In this document: piece after piece, positions 8,372 to 16,153 of the stretch
Layout: the number at the start of each line of letters is the position of its first letter
Numbering within the stretch: the stretch's first letter is position 1
DNA from: Dinghuibacter silviterrae
GTDB lineage: Bacteria; Bacteroidota; Bacteroidia; Chitinophagales; Chitinophagaceae
Length of the DNA: 64,000 nt
Reading direction: 5' to 3'
NCBI RefSeq assembly: GCF_004366355.1
Contig: NZ_SODV01000002.1
Location: 1,590,768-1,654,767, forward strand
Position numbers and translations under genes: made by a program
Notes under the pieces: model-generated
The model's input: the letters and a program-made list of their open reading frames with translations, nothing else
What the model was told of the DNA's origin: nothing
The model's database searches: none

Positions 8372-8569
8372 CAAAAACTATCCAAAAGCGAAATGAAACA
8401 GGTACGGGGTGGCATCGGCACCTGCATGGCCATCCTGATTTGCGACTGTAGCGGTACAGACAAGGAAGAAATTGTCGATTGCGTGTATGCCGGCGGGGGC
8501 TGGACCGCAGGCTGCACCAGCAACTGTTCCTGGGTAAGGACAGTCGTGGATTACTGCGATCTTTGCTGA
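8369..8569 (+). CDS. Double-glycine-leader, eight-cysteine secreted peptide 1
   Basis: A 66-residue peptide. Residues 2-15 form a bacteriocin-type leader (KLSKSEMKQVRGG) of the double-glycine kind cleaved by C39-type ABC exporters. The core of ~51 residues holds eight cysteines spaced C-x5-C-x-C-x10-C-x10-C-x3-C-x9-C-x2-C around a GGGWTAGCTS motif. The same pattern occurs in the paralog at 11,678. The core is probably a disulfide-rich secreted peptide, either antimicrobial or signalling. No modification enzyme or exporter lies nearby. Its last 19 bases overlap the convergent LacI gene. A family of GG-leader peptides is known in Bacteroidota, but I do not recognise this core. Confidence 0.8.
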   Translation: MQKLSKSEMKQVRGGIGTCMAILICDCSGTDKEEIVDCVYAGGGWTAGCTSNCSWVRTVVDYCDLC

Positions 8570-9567
8570 GACGAATCCCTGATCACAAGGTGGGTAGGAA
8601 GATGGAGCGACCGGGGGGCCTTATGCCCCGCGTGTTCCAGCTTTTGTAAAAGAAGGTCGACGACCTCCGTGCAGATGGCCTCCAGCGGCTGCGCCACTGC
8701 CGTGATCGAAGGTTTGAATAATTTGAACCAGTTGCAATCGTCAAATACGGCAATTGCCACCTGGTCAGGGATATTCCATCTCCGCATGGCAATGGCTTCC
8801 AGTCCGTTTTCTGCCAGGTAGTTGGTGGCAAACAGGACCGCGTCCGTGTCCGCGGGTATATTTTTCTCGATGTCGCTGACGGCCTTCTCCCTTTGTTCGT
8901 GGTATTTGATGCGCAGGATTTTTGCTCTTTTCCCCGCCTCCGCCAGGCAGTCTAAATACCCGCGCTCCCGTTCCCGCATCTGGATTTGTTCCGACGTCAG
9001 CGTCACCAATGTGATATGCTTATAGCCGTTGTCCAGTAAGTGCCGGGTCGCCCGGTAAGCGCCCTGGTGGTTATCCACCAAGACACTGTCCACCTCCAGG
9101 TTGGGCAACGTCCGGTCAAAAACGATGACCGGTAGCTCGTCTGCGATCAGTTCCCTGATGTCCTCCTCGATCCCCGGTGGCGGCGCAATGATGTATCCGT
9201 CTACCTGGTGGTTTCTAAAAACCTGTATCAGGTCTTTGGCTACCGCGGTGTTGTTCTCCGTACTTCCATAAATGATCCGGTACCCCTTTACCGAAAGGAT
9301 TTCCTCGAATTTCCGGGCGATCGATGAGAAAAAGGCGTCTGAAATATCCTCCACCATCATCCCGATCGTTTTGCTCCTGCCCGTCCGCAGCCCCTGTGCC
9401 ATCCGGTTCGGCCGGTACCCCACCTTTTCGATGTACGCCAGCACCCGGCGCTCCATGGCCTTGCTCACCCCGTTTTCCGCCGCCTTCCCGTTCAACACAA
9501 ACGAAACGGTCGTCTTTGACACCTTCAGCTGTTCCGCAATATCCCTGATAGAGAGTTTCTTTTTCAT
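8551..9567 (-). CDS. LacI-family transcriptional repressor
   Basis: A 338-residue regulator starting MKKKLSIRDIAEQLKVSKTTVSFVLNGKA. The N-terminal helix-turn-helix and hinge (YRPNRMAQGLRTGRS) precede a periplasmic-binding-like sensor (VDGYIIAPPPGIEEDIRELI; VDSVLVDNHQGAYRATRHLLDNGYKHITLV). I placed the start at 9567 because this ATG overlaps the stop of the GH127 gene (ATGA); an in-frame ATG 15 bases upstream is less likely. It probably represses its own operon through the palindrome at 11,502-11,523. The ligand is presumably a product of the arabinofuranosidase. Confidence 0.93.
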   Translation of the reverse strand: MKKKLSIRDIAEQLKVSKTTVSFVLNGKAAENGVSKAMERRVLAYIEKVGYRPNRMAQGLRTGRSKTIGMMVEDISDAFFSSIARKFEEILSVKGYRIIYGSTENNTAVAKDLIQVFRNHQVDGYIIAPPPGIEEDIRELIADELPVIVFDRTLPNLEVDSVLVDNHQGAYRATRHLLDNGYKHITLVTLTSEQIQMRERERGYLDCLAEAGKRAKILRIKYHEQREKAVSDIEKNIPADTDAVLFATNYLAENGLEAIAMRRWNIPDQVAIAVFDDCNWFKLFKPSITAVAQPLEAICTEVVDLLLQKLEHAGHKAPRSLHLPTHLVIRDSSQQRSQ

Positions 9568-11459
9568 CGCGCCAGTTTCCAATAAACAATATACCGTTCC
9601 CGGTGGATGTCGTACAGCGGGCGCAGCACGAGGTGACGGTCTTTGACCTCGAACGTCAGCGGACCGGTCTGCCTGATCTTTGCGCTATCCAGCGTCGTCC
9701 CGATGTTTGCCGGTACATGGTAGTCATACGTATAATAGTCGTTGTGCTTCCGTGGGTCTGAATACGGCTCCCGTCCTGTAAACCCTTCCGTCCCCATTTC
9801 CCCCGCCAGGATGATCGGCCCGTAGGCTATGGCGGCGACGTTGGGATTGTCGTTGGCCGGAACGGTGTGAAGACGCATGGGGAAATTTACCTCTATGACG
9901 TCCCCTGTCTGCCACCGCCTGGACAGCACGATATAACTGCCTGGTTTTTCCTTGATACGTATTGATTTCCCGTTTATCCGGATGCTCGCTCCGTCCACGG
10001 CCCAGGACGGATACCGAAGGAGAAGCTCCTGTATGTCCCCACCCGCCGTCAACACCGTCAATTTTGTCGCACCGGTTTGCGGGAAATCCGTTTCCTGTCT
10101 CAATCCAAACTGCCCATGCAGCTCCGAAGGAATAAAAAGGTTCACCACGACCCCGCGGTCTGTATGGTAATAAATGCTTTCCCCGTACTTTGCCTGGTTC
10201 TCGAACCCCGTCCCCACGCAGCACCAAAAAGAACTGTCCGGCGTACTATACACCTTATGCGCCCCCGCCATCATGGGCAGGAAATACGCGATCATCCCCG
10301 TCTTCGGATCCTGTTGCCCGAGGATATGGTTAAAAAGCGCCCGTTCATAAAAGTCCATATACCGCTCGTCCATCGTATGCGTATACAAATGCCGGGTCAG
10401 TTTCAGCATGTTGTATACATTACAGCTTTCCCCGGTATACCCCGTCAGGTGATCCGAAATATCATCCGCCTTGAAAAAGTGCTCCTGATCGCTGTTGCTC
10501 CCCGTCGCAAACGTATGGTGCTCCACCACCGTCTCCCAAAAGAACCGGGCAATTCCGTCTCCATCGCCTTTCCCGTCGATCTCATATTCCCGCGTCAGCC
10601 CGATCAGCTTGGGGATATAGGTATTCGCATGTCTGCCCGCCAATATATCCTTCCCCGCCTTTAGCGGTTCCAGGGTTTCGTTCTGATAAAATAAGTCCCC
10701 CAGCCATCGGTAGCTGGTGTCCGCCGTAATCGCATATAGGTTATAAAAGGTTTCATTGATCCCCCCGAACTCATTCTTCAACATCACCGCCCTTTGCGCG
10801 GGCCCGACCGTTTTTAGTTTGTTATACGCCCAGTTCCCCATGCCTTTCGCTATGTCCAACGCCTGCCGGTTGTTATCATACAAATACTGGTCGATCAACC
10901 CCGCGAGCAGCTTGTGCAGCGTATACCACGGCGCCCACACGTTCCCGCCCTCCAGGTTCCGGTTGATCAGCTCCTGGGGGAAAGCACTTAAATACCCCCC
11001 CTGGTCCAGCGCCTTTTGGACCTCCGCCAGGCCTTTGACGAGGCTATCCGCCTTGCTCCGGTACCGGTCGTCCTTTGTCGTGCCGTACAGCATCGCCAGC
11101 CCCGACAGGATATGCCCCGTCGTATGCCCCCTTAACTCACAGTCCAGCGACTCCCAGCCGCCCAACCGGAGCTCCTCCGAGTACCCGCCCTCGGTCCCGG
11201 ACGGCACACCCGCATTCGTGCGAAAGCTATGCAACAACTTATCAACGGGGATGCTCATGATCCAGTGCTCCTCCCGTTCCATGTTTTCCGTAAAGCGGCT
11301 GTCCAGGAGGGTAACGTCCTCCAGATCGAAGGCGTAGACTTTGGGGATAAGGGCGTCCTTTATCGCAAATTTTGAGGCATGTTGACCTGGGTAATGTGAT
11401 TGCGCCGCCAGGCCGGCGGCAAGGAAAAGTGGAGCAGCAGTCGACAGCAGTTTTTTCAT
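9564..11459 (-). CDS. GH127/GH146-type beta-L-arabinofuranosidase
   Basis: A 631-residue secreted enzyme with a signal peptide (LFLAAGLAAQ). Family features include DVTLLDSRF (~48-56), LRGHTTGHILSG (~109-120), ESCNVYN (344-350) and FWCCVGTGFENQAKYGESIYY (from 411). Glu344, Cys346, Cys413 and Cys414 match the zinc ligands and nucleophilic cysteine of HypBA1-type enzymes, so the protein looks catalytically intact. It releases beta-L-arabinofuranose from plant glycans such as hydroxyproline-linked arabinans or rhamnogalacturonan-II side chains. I chose MKKLLSTAAP as start because it begins the signal peptide; the frame is open further upstream. It forms an operon with the LacI gene. Confidence 0.9.
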   Translation of the reverse strand: MKKLLSTAAPLFLAAGLAAQSHYPGQHASKFAIKDALIPKVYAFDLEDVTLLDSRFTENMEREEHWIMSIPVDKLLHSFRTNAGVPSGTEGGYSEELRLGGWESLDCELRGHTTGHILSGLAMLYGTTKDDRYRSKADSLVKGLAEVQKALDQGGYLSAFPQELINRNLEGGNVWAPWYTLHKLLAGLIDQYLYDNNRQALDIAKGMGNWAYNKLKTVGPAQRAVMLKNEFGGINETFYNLYAITADTSYRWLGDLFYQNETLEPLKAGKDILAGRHANTYIPKLIGLTREYEIDGKGDGDGIARFFWETVVEHHTFATGSNSDQEHFFKADDISDHLTGYTGESCNVYNMLKLTRHLYTHTMDERYMDFYERALFNHILGQQDPKTGMIAYFLPMMAGAHKVYSTPDSSFWCCVGTGFENQAKYGESIYYHTDRGVVVNLFIPSELHGQFGLRQETDFPQTGATKLTVLTAGGDIQELLLRYPSWAVDGASIRINGKSIRIKEKPGSYIVLSRRWQTGDVIEVNFPMRLHTVPANDNPNVAAIAYGPIILAGEMGTEGFTGREPYSDPRKHNDYYTYDYHVPANIGTTLDSAKIRQTGPLTFEVKDRHLVLRPLYDIHRERYIVYWKLAR

Positions 11460-11501
11460 GATGTAGCGTCTAAAAAAGGTGGGGGTAAAGATACAGTTAT
11501 A

Positions 11502-11523
11502 TTTACTAAATCGGTTTAATAAA
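11502..11523 (-). promoter_or_regulatory. LacI-type operator upstream of the GH127 operon
   Basis: A 22-bp palindrome with half-sites TTTAYTAAAY on each side of a central CG. The A+T-rich symmetric arms and central CpG are the classic form of LacI-family operators. It lies 43 bases upstream of the GH127 start and next to a TATCTTTA sequence on the minus strand that could be the -7 box. The downstream operon encodes a LacI repressor, so autoregulation is the simplest reading. Confidence 0.6.
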
Positions 11524-11646
11524 TTTAAGGCCATTCCGCCCGAGGCCCCTGGTTATCGGGTGGCTGAAACGGTTTAGATAAATGCTCCCCTCCATGCGCA
11601 CTTATACAATCGAACCTATATGCCTATGAACTATATCAATTATGTT

Positions 11647-11680
11647 GTATACTGTCATCAGCTAAACTAATCATACTATG
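11647..11680 (+). promoter_or_regulatory. Conserved leader of peptide gene 2
   Basis: This is the second copy of the 34-base block found at 8338-8371, again ending exactly at the start codon of a cysteine-rich GG-leader peptide. Differences are limited to four positions. It is separated from the GH127 operator by about 120 bases of AT-rich sequence in which I see nothing else. Confidence 0.6.
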
Positions 11681-11881
11681 ACAAAACTATCAAAGGAAGA
11701 CATGAGAAAATTGAAGGGCGGCGGCGGCGGTTGCTCGGCGAGCATCACTTGCTATTGCAGTGGCTCTTACGTGAAAGAAACCGTACCGTGCGTTTTTTTG
11801 GGTGGGGGATGGACGGCCAGTTGTACCAGTGACGCCTGTTCCTGGTATAGTACGCAAGTACCCTGCAGCTACCCCTGCTGA
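11678..11881 (+). CDS. Double-glycine-leader, eight-cysteine secreted peptide 2
   Basis: A 67-residue paralog of the peptide at 8369. The leader is KLSKEDMRKLKGG, followed by two more glycines. The core has cysteines spaced C-x5-C-x-C-x10-C-x10-C-x4-C-x8-C-x3-C and the shared GGGWTASCTS motif. Between the conserved cysteines and the GGGWTA block many positions differ, which suggests selection on the disulfide scaffold with a variable surface. It stands alone with its own leader block and terminator. Secretion through a double-glycine exporter encoded elsewhere is inferred. Confidence 0.8.
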   Translation: MTKLSKEDMRKLKGGGGGCSASITCYCSGSYVKETVPCVFLGGGWTASCTSDACSWYSTQVPCSYPC

Positions 11882-11902
11882 ACTCTTTGTTTCGCAAAAA
11901 TT

Positions 11903-11929
11903 GACCGCCGCGCCACCCCCGCGGCGGTC
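11903..11929 (+). terminator. Hairpin terminator after peptide gene 2
   Basis: Arms GACCGCCGCG and CGCGGCGGTC (10 bp, 7-base loop) are followed by TCTTAATTAT. It lies 21 bases after the peptide stop and just before the Crp-like gene. The T-tract is weak but the stem is very stable. Confidence 0.65.
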
Positions 11930-11943
11930 TCTTAATTATAGCC

Positions 11944-12498
11944 ATGATCATCGATTATTTGAATTCCATCTACCCTATGTCAGAGGAATTAAAGGAATAT
12001 CTGTCAAAAGTGGTACGATTCCAGGAGGTAAAAAGAAAACAATTCCTATTGAAGGAGGGACAGGTTTCCCGGGACATTTATTTCATCTGGAAAGGCATCG
12101 TCCGGTGTTATTATGTGTTGGATACCGGCGAAGAGGTGTCCGCCCGCTTTATGATGGAAGGGAATGCGGTCGCCCCGATATTGAGTTTTTTCCAGCAGGT
12201 TCAAAGCTACGAATCGCTCATCGCCTTTGAAGATTGCGAGTTGTATGCGTTGTCTTATGAGGATATGGAATACTGTAGAAGGAAATACCTGGAATTCAAT
12301 TTTATCGCTTTTGAACTGATCAAGCGGAATTATCTTCAAAGCGAAGAACGTCTCCTGATCATCCGAAGGAGGACAGCCGAGGAGCGGTATAATCTATTAA
12401 GAGATCGCTGGCCAAAGCTTCTCCAAAGGGTTCCAAAAAAACACATCGCCAGTTATCTTGACCTTGCTCCCTGGTCGATCAGTCGTAAGGATCCCTGA
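11944..12498 (+). CDS. Crp/Fnr-family regulator
   Basis: A 184-residue protein with a cyclic-nucleotide-binding-like beta-barrel (residues ~15-115: FLLKEGQVSRDIYFIWKGIVRCYY, then EEVSARFMMEGN) and a long dimerisation helix (~120-150). The C-terminus carries HIASYLDLAPWSISRK, the recognition-helix region of the common Bacteroidota Crp-like group. It ends a few residues after that motif, slightly short for the family, so DNA binding may be altered or the terminus simply shorter. The ligand is unknown; most Bacteroidota members of this group lack a proven cAMP response. Confidence 0.85.
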   Translation: MIIDYLNSIYPMSEELKEYLSKVVRFQEVKRKQFLLKEGQVSRDIYFIWKGIVRCYYVLDTGEEVSARFMMEGNAVAPILSFFQQVQSYESLIAFEDCELYALSYEDMEYCRRKYLEFNFIAFELIKRNYLQSEERLLIIRRRTAEERYNLLRDRWPKLLQRVPKKHIASYLDLAPWSISRKDP

Positions 12499-12563
12499 GA
12501 AGTTGCTTTTTCACATCGTTTTTTTGTAACGCCTGGATTTAATTTAAAGGCAATCCAAGCGTT

Positions 12564-13271
12564 ATGAAATGGCTAATCCGCCGGCGAAAACCGCAACATT
12601 CCTCCTGGAAACGGGGAGTGAACATCCAAGACATTTTTCAAACCTTTGAGAGGGTGCCGGACGCCGGTGCTACCTATACCCTTGAGTTGTGTATTGCGCT
12701 TCCGGTCAAGAACGACCCCGGCGCATCGATGAACTTCTCCGGGTGGGGGCTGATGGCGGGGCATTGTTTCCTGATCCTCAGAAAGCAAAATGGCCCCGTT
12801 GCCCATTCAAGGTCCTTTGGTTTTTATCCGGCACGCAGGCTGTCCTTCTGGAAGCCTCTCCGGCCCTATCCTTCCTGCATCCGGGACAACAGGCTGCATA
12901 GGGCGCACGCACGTACCAGGATGACCATTTCTCCCCAGGATTTTGAAACGGTGCGAGAGGCCGCATTCTCCGCCTCCATGAGCTCCTATCGTTTATTGGA
13001 CTACAACTGCGCAGACTTTGCCTTAGCTGTCTTCAATAGCGTACGGGCCGAACCTGTCGTTCCGCCACCCTATGGGGTCCAGTGCTTTGGTATACCGCTT
13101 GGGTATAACCGGTTGCCGTCCCGTAAGCAAATGATGATTCCGCAGACGCCGCATGGGTTGTATGAGGTGCTCGGGGCGGCCGATCGCCTGCCTAATGGCG
13201 TGGCCTCTGGCCCAGAAGTCACTGACAGGCAACACGTTTCTGTTCGACAGAACGGCCTTGTCGCCAGTTAA
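12564..13271 (+). CDS. Putative permuted NlpC/P60-like (LRAT-type) protein
   Basis: A 235-residue cytoplasmic-looking protein without a signal peptide. Two motifs stand out: AGHCFLIL (His ~72) followed by FGFYP, and YNCADFALAVFN (Cys ~151). A histidine in GHxF placed before a cysteine in NC, with an FGFYP stretch between, resembles circularly permuted papain-like domains of the NlpC/P60-LRAT superfamily. These include peptidases, acyltransferases and secretion-system effectors. The C-terminal ~40 residues look unstructured. No immunity-like partner is adjacent. Function is inferred from the motifs only. Confidence 0.5.
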   Translation: MKWLIRRRKPQHSSWKRGVNIQDIFQTFERVPDAGATYTLELCIALPVKNDPGASMNFSGWGLMAGHCFLILRKQNGPVAHSRSFGFYPARRLSFWKPLRPYPSCIRDNRLHRAHARTRMTISPQDFETVREAAFSASMSSYRLLDYNCADFALAVFNSVRAEPVVPPPYGVQCFGIPLGYNRLPSRKQMMIPQTPHGLYEVLGAADRLPNGVASGPEVTDRQHVSVRQNGLVAS

Positions 13272-13318
13272 CGCCACGGTAGGTGGGGCTGCCGGCAAAC
13301 TACAAGAAGTTTTTGCAA

Positions 13319-13361
13319 ATTTAAAGGATATCTTTTAAATATTTAAAGGATATCTTTAAAT
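13319..13361 (+). repeat. Tandem near-palindromic repeats at the ATPase promoter
   Basis: Two back-to-back copies of ATTTAAAGGATATCTTT(T)AAAT lie at 13,319-13,340 and 13,341-13,361. Each is almost self-complementary around GATATC. The second copy runs into TAAATTTG (13,357-13,364), a full -7 match, and the GTG start of the ATPase lies at 13,380. The layout fits a pair of operators over the promoter. Confidence 0.65.
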
Positions 13362-13379
13362 TTGTAGGAAAACTGGAAG

Positions 13380-14639
13380 GTGCAGTACGTAAACCGCCAT
13401 ATTACCCCTAGAATAAAGGACGCCTTGAAGGTAAGCCCGATTGTCTTTTTGAATGGCGCCAGGCAAACCGGGAAAAGTACCTTGGCACAGAAGATTGCCC
13501 CGGAAATTAGTGCTGGCAAAGAGCAGCCCACCTATATTACGCTTGACAGGCCCGTTTATTTGGCTTCTGCGTCGTCCGCGCCTGAAGCCTTTTTGTCCAG
13601 CTATCCTGGACGGCCGGTTATTATTGATGAAGTCCAGTTGGCCCCGGAGCTATTCAGGGCTTTGAAAATTGCGGTGGATGAAGCCAGAATCACGGATAAG
13701 GAAACTGCAAATGGCAGGTATCTACTGACCGGTTCGGCCAATATCCTTGCCTTGCCCGCACTTGCAGATTCCTTGGTGGGGCGAATGGCGATTCTGACCT
13801 TATATCCGTTTACCGCAGCGGAAGCAACCTACAATATCCCAGGTGGGCTCGAACGTCTGCTGCGGCTGGATTTTAAAGAAATCCAAGATAAAGGGATTTC
13901 ACTGATAGAAGCTATTAAGCGAGGTACATTTCCTGATATTGCCCAGGTCGGTACGGACGAACGTCGAATTTGGTTTGATGGATATATTACTTCCGTACTG
14001 CAACGGGATGTACGGCAGATTTCTGACCTGGAAAAGATTTCCTTATTGCCGCAATTATTGAACGTGTTGGCGGCGCGGGTCGGAGGCCTGATGAACGATT
14101 CCGATATATCGAGAGAGGTGGGACTGAACTCCGTTACAGGAAAATCATATCGGGGAATCCTGAAGCTCATGTTTTTGACCTTTGACGTCAGGCCCTGGCA
14201 CAGAAACGTAGGAAAACGGCTGGTCAAAGCTGCCAAAGGCTATTTGATAGACACTAATTTGATTTGTCACCTGCTCGATTATAATATCGACGATATAGCC
14301 CGGACAAAGCCAGCGCTATTTGGCCACCTATTGGAGAATTTTGTGGCGACAGAGTTGTTAAAGCAATTGAGCAATAGTGATGTAAAAGCTGAGTTATATC
14401 ATTTCCGCACCAGTGATGGCAAAGAAGTAGATTTTATTTTGGAAAAGCCGGACGGTTCTGTGCTGGCTATCGAGGTTAAAAGAACGGAGGCGGTGACCAT
14501 GGAAGACTTCAAGGGTATCAAAGCATTTCAAGAATTGGCGGGTAATGACTTTATGGGCGGGATAGTGCTGTATGCCGGAAAAGATGTTGCGCCTTTTGGA
14601 AAAAATCTCTGGGCGGTGCCGATTTTTGCATTGTGGTAG
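13380..14639 (+). CDS. AAA_14 / DUF4143 ATPase
   Basis: A 419-residue protein with a GTG start. The P-loop is GARQTGKST (26-34) and Walker B is IIDEVQ (81-86), both hallmarks of the AAA_14 domain. The last ~120 residues are DUF4143, which contains a PD-(D/E)xK nuclease-like segment (HFRTSDGKEVDFILEKPDGSVLAIEVKR). Proteins of this family are abundant in Bacteroidota, are often acquired horizontally, and are of unknown function; links to defence or DNA metabolism are proposed but unproven. It appears to be a single-gene unit with tandem operator-like repeats upstream and converges on the next gene. Confidence 0.92.
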   Translation: MQYVNRHITPRIKDALKVSPIVFLNGARQTGKSTLAQKIAPEISAGKEQPTYITLDRPVYLASASSAPEAFLSSYPGRPVIIDEVQLAPELFRALKIAVDEARITDKETANGRYLLTGSANILALPALADSLVGRMAILTLYPFTAAEATYNIPGGLERLLRLDFKEIQDKGISLIEAIKRGTFPDIAQVGTDERRIWFDGYITSVLQRDVRQISDLEKISLLPQLLNVLAARVGGLMNDSDISREVGLNSVTGKSYRGILKLMFLTFDVRPWHRNVGKRLVKAAKGYLIDTNLICHLLDYNIDDIARTKPALFGHLLENFVATELLKQLSNSDVKAELYHFRTSDGKEVDFILEKPDGSVLAIEVKRTEAVTMEDFKGIKAFQELAGNDFMGGIVLYAGKDVAPFGKNLWAVPIFALW

Positions 14640-14641
14640 GA

Positions 14642-15538
14642 CTACCGGGATACTTTATTAAAAAGCTGATCCCCCAGCACTTTTACCTGTTTTATCGTGC
14701 CGGTTGCCGGGTCTTTTATAATGTTCAAGGGGAAGGAAAGGGCTTCGTTGTTGAAATAGGTGTCCGTCAGGGGCAGCAAGGGGACTTCTTTCTTATCCCA
14801 AAGCTGTACGACTTTCAGCCCCTTGTCCGTGGCAACCAATTGGATCTGGTTGTCGGGATCGTCTGCAGACTGGAATTGGCCTTCATACGACTGTAGTTGG
14901 GCGGAAGAAAGGGTCGGATTTTGGGTCTTGATCCAACGGTCTCGCCCAAACGCAAGTAGCTCGGTAATATTCCCTTGCGGGTCCTTGGTAAAAGAGAGAT
15001 TGAATTGAGGTATCTGCCTGCTAAAAAATGCAAGCTCGGTCTCGGGCACGAAGGGGATTTCACGGCCGTCCCAGTGTTGTTTGAGTACAAGCTCGTTTCC
15101 TTTGACCATCAGCTGTACAAAACGGGTGGGGTCTTCCTGGAACTGGTAAAGCCCCTCGAAGCGTTTTAATTGATCCGGGGTATGGGCCATCTCTTTTTTC
15201 TCCACCGGATGGTAATCTTTGATGCGGGTCCATTCGCCGTTTCCTCCAACATTGACGCGGTCTGCAACCCCCGTCACCGGATCTTTATGGAAAACCAGGT
15301 GGATATGCCCCTCATCGCCGGTCTCTTTACTGACAAAGCTCCATCCGGTGTCCGGCACCAGGTGCATCTCCCCATTGTTCCACATCAACTTGGCCACAAG
15401 CAGGCTGTCGGTCGATGTAAAACGGACGACCAGGTCCTTGTTCTGGGGGGATTGAAAGTACCCGTCAAATGGTTTCAGCTTCTGAGCCAGCGTGACGGTG
15501 GACAACAAGGTGCAAGCAATCAACAAGAGGAGTTTCAT
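14642..15538 (-). CDS. Secreted protein with three DUF3471-like repeats
   Basis: A 298-residue protein with a signal peptide (MKLLLLIACTLLSTVTLAQ). The mature part has three repeats of ~85-90 residues beginning DGYFQSP, EGLYQFQ and EGQFQSA. Each has a pattern of a ligand-type strand, KDPxTG/QG, and a final VxVxG/FGR strand, like the lipocalin-ish beta domains found at the C-termini of serine hydrolases. No catalytic motif is seen, so it is more likely a binding or scaffold protein in the periplasm. It lies 12 bases downstream of the PepSY gene and may be the last gene of that operon. Confidence 0.7.
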   Translation of the reverse strand: MKLLLLIACTLLSTVTLAQKLKPFDGYFQSPQNKDLVVRFTSTDSLLVAKLMWNNGEMHLVPDTGWSFVSKETGDEGHIHLVFHKDPVTGVADRVNVGGNGEWTRIKDYHPVEKKEMAHTPDQLKRFEGLYQFQEDPTRFVQLMVKGNELVLKQHWDGREIPFVPETELAFFSRQIPQFNLSFTKDPQGNITELLAFGRDRWIKTQNPTLSSAQLQSYEGQFQSADDPDNQIQLVATDKGLKVVQLWDKKEVPLLPLTDTYFNNEALSFPLNIIKDPATGTIKQVKVLGDQLFNKVSR

Positions 15539-15550
15539 ATTGCAAAGTTT

Positions 15551-16153
15551 TTATTTTACCCATATCCGGTAGACCAGCCAGGCGACAAAAAGCCCGCAAA
15601 CGGCGACCGCCAGCCCGCTGAGCCGTTTCTTTTTGAGGAAAAGAATCAGCAAAAACCCGGTCAGAGAAACCACCACCAATAAAAGGGCGCATATATCGAT
15701 AAAAAGCGACCATGTATGACCGGTGTCCCGTCCCTTATGCAGGTCGTTGATCACCCCGACAAAACCGGCCGTGGTTTCCATGATATCGAATGCCCCGGTC
15801 CCCCGGTCGATAAATGCATCCGCCGCATACCCCGGCCCTTTAAAGGACACCCCGATCTGGTCGGGATCAATCCGAAAATCGCTGAGCGTGCCCTTCAGGT
15901 GGCAGGTATTGCGCAAATATTCCACGATATCCAGCCGTGCGATCTTCGTAGTGTCGGGGTCCTTCGTCCAGGCCGGGTTTAACCGGCCTTTTTGCTGGGC
16001 CGTATGCACCTCGTCCCCAAATTTATCCGCATGGTTTAGCGTAAGACCGGTCACCGCGAAAAAGAAAACGATCGCGAAACTCACCATGCTCAGATAAATA
16101 TGCAACCACCGGACCAGCATGGCGGTTTTCCGCTTCCAGACAAGTTTGCTCAT
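15551..16153 (-). CDS. PepSY-associated transmembrane protein
   Basis: A 200-residue inner-membrane protein. A first helix (LHIYLSMVSFAIVFFFAVTGLTLNH) is the PepSY-TM signature, with histidines in and after the helix that could bind heme. A periplasmic domain of ~100 residues follows, then two further helices (FIDICALLLVVVSLTGFLLILFL and LAVAVCGLFVAWLVYRIWV). The start at 16,153 is set by a four-base overlap with the stop of the flavinyltransferase gene. PepSY-type proteins are often linked to iron or flavin redox systems at the inner membrane, which fits its neighbour. Confidence 0.82.
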   Translation of the reverse strand: MSKLVWKRKTAMLVRWLHIYLSMVSFAIVFFFAVTGLTLNHADKFGDEVHTAQQKGRLNPAWTKDPDTTKIARLDIVEYLRNTCHLKGTLSDFRIDPDQIGVSFKGPGYAADAFIDRGTGAFDIMETTAGFVGVINDLHKGRDTGHTWSLFIDICALLLVVVSLTGFLLILFLKKKRLSGLAVAVCGLFVAWLVYRIWVK

